Below are positions 59,840-64,000 of a stretch of DNA of 64,000 nucleotides, piece after piece. Under the pieces are notes generated by a model. The model saw only the letters and a program-made list of their open reading frames with translations. It did no database searches and had not been told where the DNA came from. Position numbers and translations under genes: made by a program. Source of the stretch: Nocardia iowensis. Its GTDB lineage: Bacteria; Actinomycetota; Actinomycetes; Mycobacteriales; Mycobacteriaceae. The stretch spans positions 3,224,001 to 3,288,000 of the forward strand of contig NZ_CP078145.1 in assembly GCF_019222765.1 (NCBI RefSeq). The letters are read 5' to 3'. The first letter of the stretch is position 1. The number at the start of each line of letters is the position of its first letter.

Positions 59840-60173
59840 CCGATGGACCGCTGACGTGACGCGCGATCCGCGAAGCCGAATGCCAGCGTGTTAACAAATG
59901 TAAATCACCCGAGAACCCGCGGTTTCCAAGCGATCACAGGCAATGCGTCGAAAACTGTATACCGGCCGGTATTTCGGCTGGTCCGCGGCCTTTCGTGCAG
60001 GTCGGGCTGCTGCGAGAGATCATTCGTGATCGGCGCACGATGACCGGCATATTGCCGCGGCCTCACAGCGCACAACCGGGCATCGCGGGGTGTGAGGGAA
60101 TGGTTTGGCGGCAGGTCCCAACCTCTTTACAGTCGGAGCACCAGCCCGATTTTCACAGCTCGAAGGGGGCGTC
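59840..60173 (+). promoter_or_regulatory. narG upstream region
   Basis: 334 bases without a gene before narG. A possible -35/-10 is not clear. GTTAACAAATGTAAATCAC at 59888-59906 resembles a GlnR or Fnr-like half-site array but does not fit either consensus well. A perfect 14-bp palindrome, 59959-59972, is the most distinct feature. Confidence 0.5.
59959..59972. promoter_or_regulatory. 14-bp palindrome ATACCGGCCGGTAT
   Basis: The sequence is its own exact inverse complement, with no spacer. It lies about 200 bases before the narG start. It could be an operator for the nar operon; a binding protein is not known. Confidence 0.5.
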
Positions 60174-63100
60174 GTGGCGCATTCACGGACCGACCGACCA
60201 TCCGCCGACGCCGGTGACGCACTCCTGCGATTGGGCAAGTATTTCCACCGCGGCGAGATGTCGGCCGACCAGCGCACCTTGCACAAGACCGGCGGACGCG
60301 GTGCCGACGAGTTCTACCGGGACCGCTGGTCGCACGACAAGGTCGTGCGTTCCACGCATGGGGTGAACTGCACCGGGTCGTGTTCCTGGAAGATTTATGT
60401 CAAAGACGGTGTGATCACCTGGGAGTCGCAGCAGACCGACTATCCCTCAGTGGGCGCGGACAAGCCCGAGTACGAGCCGCGGGGTTGCCCGCGCGGTGCT
60501 TCGTTCTCCTGGTACACCTACTCACCCGCCCGAGTTCGCTACCCCTACGTCCGTGGCGTGCTGCTGGAGATGTACCGGGAGGCCAAGTCTCGGCTCAAGG
60601 ATCCGGTACTGGCCTGGGGTGAGATCGTCGAAGATGCCGCGAAGGCCAAGCGCTACAAGTCATCTCGGGGCAAAGGCGGATTCGTCCGCGCCGAGTGGTG
60701 GGAAGCGGCCGAGATCGCTGCCGCGGCGCACGTCTATACGATCAAGCAGTACGGCCCGGACCGGGTGGCCGGCTTCTCGCCGATCCCCGCCATGTCCATG
60801 GTCAGCCACGCCGTCGGCGCGCGCTTCATTTCGCTGCTCGGCGGCTCGATGCTGTCGTTCTACGACTGGTACGCCGACTTGCCGGTGGCCTCGCCACAGG
60901 TTTTCGGCGACCAGACCGACGTCCCGGAGTCCGCCGACTGGTTCGATGCGGGCTACCTCATCATGTGGGGTTCGAATGTGCCGGTGACCAGGACACCGGA
61001 CGCGCACTACATGACCGAGGCCAGGTATCGCGGCCAGAAGGTGGTCGTGGTTTCCCCCGACTACGCCGACAACACCAAGTTCGCCGACGAGTGGGTGGCG
61101 GCGCGGCCGGGAACCGATGCGGCCCTTGCCATGTCGATGGGGCACGTGATGCTCAAGGAGTTCTTCGTCGACAAGACCACCGCCCGCTTCACCGGCTATG
61201 TCAAGCGCTACACCGATCTGCCGTTCCTGATCACCCTCGACGAGCGCGACGGCGCTCACGTTCCCGGGAAGTTCCTCACCGCAGCCGATCTCGCGGCGGC
61301 CGGTTCGGTTGCGCAGGGGGCGGCCGAACCGCGAACCCAGGGGGCCGAGGGCGACGAGTTCCGCACCGTATTGCTGGATTCGGACGGGAATCCGGTGGTG
61401 CCCAACGGGTCCCTGGGCGACCGGTTCGGCGCGTCCGGTACCGGACGGTGGAATCTCGATCTGGCCGACGTCGACCCGCTGCTGACGCTGCACGGCCGCA
61501 CCGAAGACACCGCGGCCGTTCAGGTTCCACGCTTCGACACCGATGTGCCGGGTGTGCTCACCCGCGGGGTGCCGACGATTACCGTTGCGGGAAAACGGGT
61601 TACCACCGTGTTCGACCTGCTGCTCGCGCAATACGGTGTCGCGCGCGAAGGGCTACCCGGCAACTGGCCGACGGGCTACGACGATGCCGCCGAGCCGTAT
61701 ACCCCGGCCTGGCAGGAGGCCATCACCGGTGTCCCGGCCGCGCAGGCGACGCGGATCGCCCGCGAATTCGCCGACAATGCCGATCGTTCCGGCGGCCGCT
61801 CGATGATCCTGATGGGAGCGGGCACCAACCACTGGTTCCACTCCGACCAGATCTACCGCGCGTTCTTCACACTGACCCTGCTCACCGGCTGTCAGGGCGT
61901 CAACGGCGGCGGCTGGGCCCACTACGTCGGTCAGGAGAAGTGCCGCCCGGTAACCGGTTGGTCCACGCTGGCTTTCGGCCTGGACTGGCAGCGGCCGCCG
62001 CGGCAGATGCAGGGCACCGTCTTCTGGTACCTGACCAATGACCAGTGGCGCTACGATCCGTTCACCGCCCAGACCTTCGCCTCGCCGTTGGGGGACGGCC
62101 GGTTCGCCGGCCGCACCGCCGCCGACAATATCGCGCTGGCGAGCAGGCTCGGCTGGATGCCCAGCTACCCGACATTCGACCGCAATCCATTGGATTTGGC
62201 GGACGAGGCCGAGCGGGCGGGCAAGTCGGCACCGGAGCACATCGTGGACGAGTTGAAGTCCGGCGACCTGCGATTCGCCTGTGAAGATCCGGACGCGCCG
62301 GAGAACTTCCCGCGCTGCCTGACGGTGTGGCGCGCGAACCTGCTCGGCTCCTCGGGCAAGGGCAACGAGTATTTCCACAAGCACCTGCTCGGCGCGGACT
62401 CCAATGTGCAGACCACCGATGTCACCGGAGTCCGGCCGCAGGAGCTGGTCTGGCGCGAGCAGGCGCCGACCGGAAAACTGGATCTGCTGCTGTCCCTGGA
62501 TTTCCGGATGACCAGCACCACGCTGTTCTCCGATATCGTGCTGCCCGCCGCCACCTGGTACGAGAAGCACGATCTGTCCTCCACCGACATGCATCCGTTC
62601 GTGCACGCCTTCTCCCCGGCGATCTCACCGCCGTGGGAGGCCAAGACCGACTTCGATGCCTTCCATCGGATCGCGCGCGGCTTCTCCTGGATGGCGGAAA
62701 AGCATCTCGGTGTCCGTAAAGACATTGTCGCGGTGCCGTTGCAACACGATTCACCGGATGCCATGGCGCAGGCGGGCGGTCGGGTGCTGGACTGGAAAGC
62801 CGGTGAATGCGAACCGATTCCGGGGCAGACGATGCCCAAACTGGTACTGGTGGAACGGGATTACCCGAAGATCGCGGAGAAGATGGCAGCCCTCGGGCCG
62901 CTGATCGATACCCTCGGACTGACCACCAAGGGCGTCACGACGTATCCCGACGAGGAAGTGAAGTACCTCGCGGGCGTCAACGGCACCGTCGTTTCCGGTG
63001 TGGCCCAGGGTCGTCCGTCACTGGCCAAGGACACCCACGCCGCGGAGACGATCCTCGCGCTGTCCGGCACCACCAACGGCAGGCTGGCGGTACAGGGCTT

Positions 63101-63911
63101 CGAGGCGCTGGAGCGGCGTACCGGCACCGAGCTGGCCGACCTGGCCGCCGAACACGAAGGCAAACGAATCACCTTCGCCGACACCCAGGCTCGCCCGGTG
63201 CCGGTGATCACCTCGCCGGAGTGGTCCGGCAGTGAGACCGGCGGGCGACGGTACTCACCGTTCACCATCAACACCGAACGGTTGAAGCCGTGGCACACCC
63301 TCACCGGCCGCCAGCACTTCTACCTGGACCACGACTGGATGCTCGAACTCGGTGAGCAGCTGCCGATTTTCCGTCCGCCGCTGGACATGACCGCGCTGTT
63401 CAGTGAACCCGGAGTCGGCGCCGTGACCGAAAAGGGCGTGACCGTCCGCTACCTGACGCCGCACTCGAAGTGGTCGATTCACTCGGCGTACCAAGACAAC
63501 CTGCACATGCTCACCTTGTCTCGCGGCGGGCAGTCGATCTGGATGTCGGAAAAGGATGCGGCGAAAATCGGTGTCGCCGATAACGATTGGATCGAGGCGG
63601 TCAACCGCAACGGTGTCGTCGTCGCGCGGGCCATCGTGTCGCACCGGATGCCCGAGGGCACCGTGTTCATGTATCACGCGCAGGACCGGGCGGTGGACGT
63701 GCCACGCATCGAGGACCGGCCCGAGGTCAACGACGCGCGCGGCAAACGCGGCGGCATCCACAATGCGCTGACCCGAATCATGATCAAACCCTCGCACCTC
63801 ATCGGCGGCTACGCGCAACAGTCCTTCGCGCTGAACTACCACGGCCCCACCGGAAACCAGCGCGACGAAGTCACCACGATTCGGCGGCGCTCGCAGGAAG
63901 TGGAGTACTGA
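60174..63911 (+). CDS. narG: Respiratory nitrate reductase alpha subunit
   Basis: A 1245-residue molybdoenzyme that reduces nitrate to nitrite at the cytoplasmic face of the NarGHI complex, fed by quinol. The FS0 [4Fe-4S] site is in RSTHGVNCTGSCSW and EPRGCPRGAS; the molybdopterin region includes NVPVTRTPDAHY, FLTLLTGCQGVNGGGWAHYV-like sequence near 570, and WSIHSAYQDNLHMLTLSRGG near the end. Length matches NarG of mycobacteria and E. coli. The start is GTG 60174 after CGAAGGGGG. It is followed after 1 base by narH. Confidence 0.97.
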   Translation: MAHSRTDRPSADAGDALLRLGKYFHRGEMSADQRTLHKTGGRGADEFYRDRWSHDKVVRSTHGVNCTGSCSWKIYVKDGVITWESQQTDYPSVGADKPEYEPRGCPRGASFSWYTYSPARVRYPYVRGVLLEMYREAKSRLKDPVLAWGEIVEDAAKAKRYKSSRGKGGFVRAEWWEAAEIAAAAHVYTIKQYGPDRVAGFSPIPAMSMVSHAVGARFISLLGGSMLSFYDWYADLPVASPQVFGDQTDVPESADWFDAGYLIMWGSNVPVTRTPDAHYMTEARYRGQKVVVVSPDYADNTKFADEWVAARPGTDAALAMSMGHVMLKEFFVDKTTARFTGYVKRYTDLPFLITLDERDGAHVPGKFLTAADLAAAGSVAQGAAEPRTQGAEGDEFRTVLLDSDGNPVVPNGSLGDRFGASGTGRWNLDLADVDPLLTLHGRTEDTAAVQVPRFDTDVPGVLTRGVPTITVAGKRVTTVFDLLLAQYGVAREGLPGNWPTGYDDAAEPYTPAWQEAITGVPAAQATRIAREFADNADRSGGRSMILMGAGTNHWFHSDQIYRAFFTLTLLTGCQGVNGGGWAHYVGQEKCRPVTGWSTLAFGLDWQRPPRQMQGTVFWYLTNDQWRYDPFTAQTFASPLGDGRFAGRTAADNIALASRLGWMPSYPTFDRNPLDLADEAERAGKSAPEHIVDELKSGDLRFACEDPDAPENFPRCLTVWRANLLGSSGKGNEYFHKHLLGADSNVQTTDVTGVRPQELVWREQAPTGKLDLLLSLDFRMTSTTLFSDIVLPAATWYEKHDLSSTDMHPFVHAFSPAISPPWEAKTDFDAFHRIARGFSWMAEKHLGVRKDIVAVPLQHDSPDAMAQAGGRVLDWKAGECEPIPGQTMPKLVLVERDYPKIAEKMAALGPLIDTLGLTTKGVTTYPDEEVKYLAGVNGTVVSGVAQGRPSLAKDTHAAETILALSGTTNGRLAVQGFEALERRTGTELADLAAEHEGKRITFADTQARPVPVITSPEWSGSETGGRRYSPFTINTERLKPWHTLTGRQHFYLDHDWMLELGEQLPIFRPPLDMTALFSEPGVGAVTEKGVTVRYLTPHSKWSIHSAYQDNLHMLTLSRGGQSIWMSEKDAAKIGVADNDWIEAVNRNGVVVARAIVSHRMPEGTVFMYHAQDRAVDVPRIEDRPEVNDARGKRGGIHNALTRIMIKPSHLIGGYAQQSFALNYHGPTGNQRDEVTTIRRRSQEVEY

Positions 63912-63912
63912 C

Positions 63913-64000
63913 ATGCGCGTCATGGCCCAGCTCGCCATGGTGATGAACCTGGACAAGTGCATCGGCTGTCACACCTGCAGCGTCACCTGCAAGCAAGCGT
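63913..64000 (+). CDS. narH: Nitrate reductase beta subunit, N-terminus only
   Basis: The first 29 codons: ATG 63913, MRVMAQLAMVMNLDKCIGCH then TCSVTCKQA. The CIGCHTCSVTC motif ligates the first [4Fe-4S] cluster of NarH, which passes electrons from NarI to NarG. The window ends within the gene. Confidence 0.95.
   Translation, partial: MRVMAQLAMVMNLDKCIGCHTCSVTCKQA

Noticed and set aside
59888..59906. Fnr or GlnR box before narG
   Set aside because: GTTAACAAATGTAAATCAC lacks the required half-site symmetry and spacing for either; kept only as a remark.
60695..62041. 448-codon frame inside narG
   Set aside because: Second-phase shadow of narG.
1..64000. CRISPR array, insertion sequence, prophage or attachment site
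   Set aside because: I found no spaced direct repeats with unique spacers, no transposase or integrase and no tRNA-end duplication.

Overview
The window is 64 kb of high-GC actinobacterial DNA. It is dense, uses many GTG and some TTG starts, and several genes sit almost on top of likely promoters, which suggests leaderless mRNAs. The gene content resembles Nocardia most closely: a SAV2177-type (DUF574) methyltransferase, an MMPL transporter, a LIP-type secreted lipase, DUF664/DinB proteins, a rifamycin monooxygenase-like flavoprotein with a rifamycin-associated-element-like promoter motif, and respiratory narGH. The genus is inferred from gene content only; no rRNA or tRNA gene was seen.

Layout. 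1-12 kb: the start of a leftward gene preceded by four 11-bp-phased heptamers, a hemerythrin protein, a two-gene graspetide-type RiPP locus (precursor at 1139-1492, ATP-grasp ligase at 1521-2552), a SodC-like exported protein, an unrecognised repeat protein, an HD hydrolase, an aldo/keto reductase-EamA exporter pair divergent from an Lrp regulator, and a hydrolase-MerR pair behind a perfect MerR-type operator. 12-24 kb: a secreted lipase, a probable copper/metal-response pair (His-rich protein plus His-tailed MFS) behind a perfect CsoR-type operator, a membrane-anchored hydrolase, an F420/FMN-type oxidoreductase, the Rox-like monooxygenase with its RAE-like site and a very long terminator hairpin, and a small methyltransferase-DinB-hydrolase operon divergent from an XRE-cupin regulator. 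24-36 kb is a mosaic of small regulator-enzyme pairs (three TetR genes, two with clear palindromic operators) and two decayed genes (a frameshifted DUF664 gene and a phosphotransferase remnant).

36-47 kb: an orphan PGRS-like glycine-rich secreted protein with a Sec signal and no PE domain, a hydrolase with a palindrome upstream, an Lrp-like/MFS divergent pair, a SAV2177-type methyltransferase, and a leftward MMPL-histidine kinase-response regulator operon. 47-53 kb: a rightward cluster of a TDT/SLAC1-like transporter, three different DJ-1/PfpI proteins, a cupin, a HAD phosphatase and a LysR regulator. I do not recognise this combination, and it is, with the graspetide locus, the best candidate for an undescribed system. 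53-57.7 kb: a four-gene OpuC/ProU-type ABC importer with a TauD-type dioxygenase upstream on the same strand. 57.8-64 kb: a cation diffusion facilitator, a nitronate monooxygenase-like enzyme and narG-narH, with narH cut by the window end.

Many genes form local regulator-target pairs (MerR-hydrolase, CsoR site-metal genes, TetR-SDR, TetR-lipoprotein, Lrp-exporter, two-component system-MMPL). Seven alpha/beta hydrolases and several flavin oxidoreductases fit a soil saprophyte with broad detoxification and secondary metabolism.
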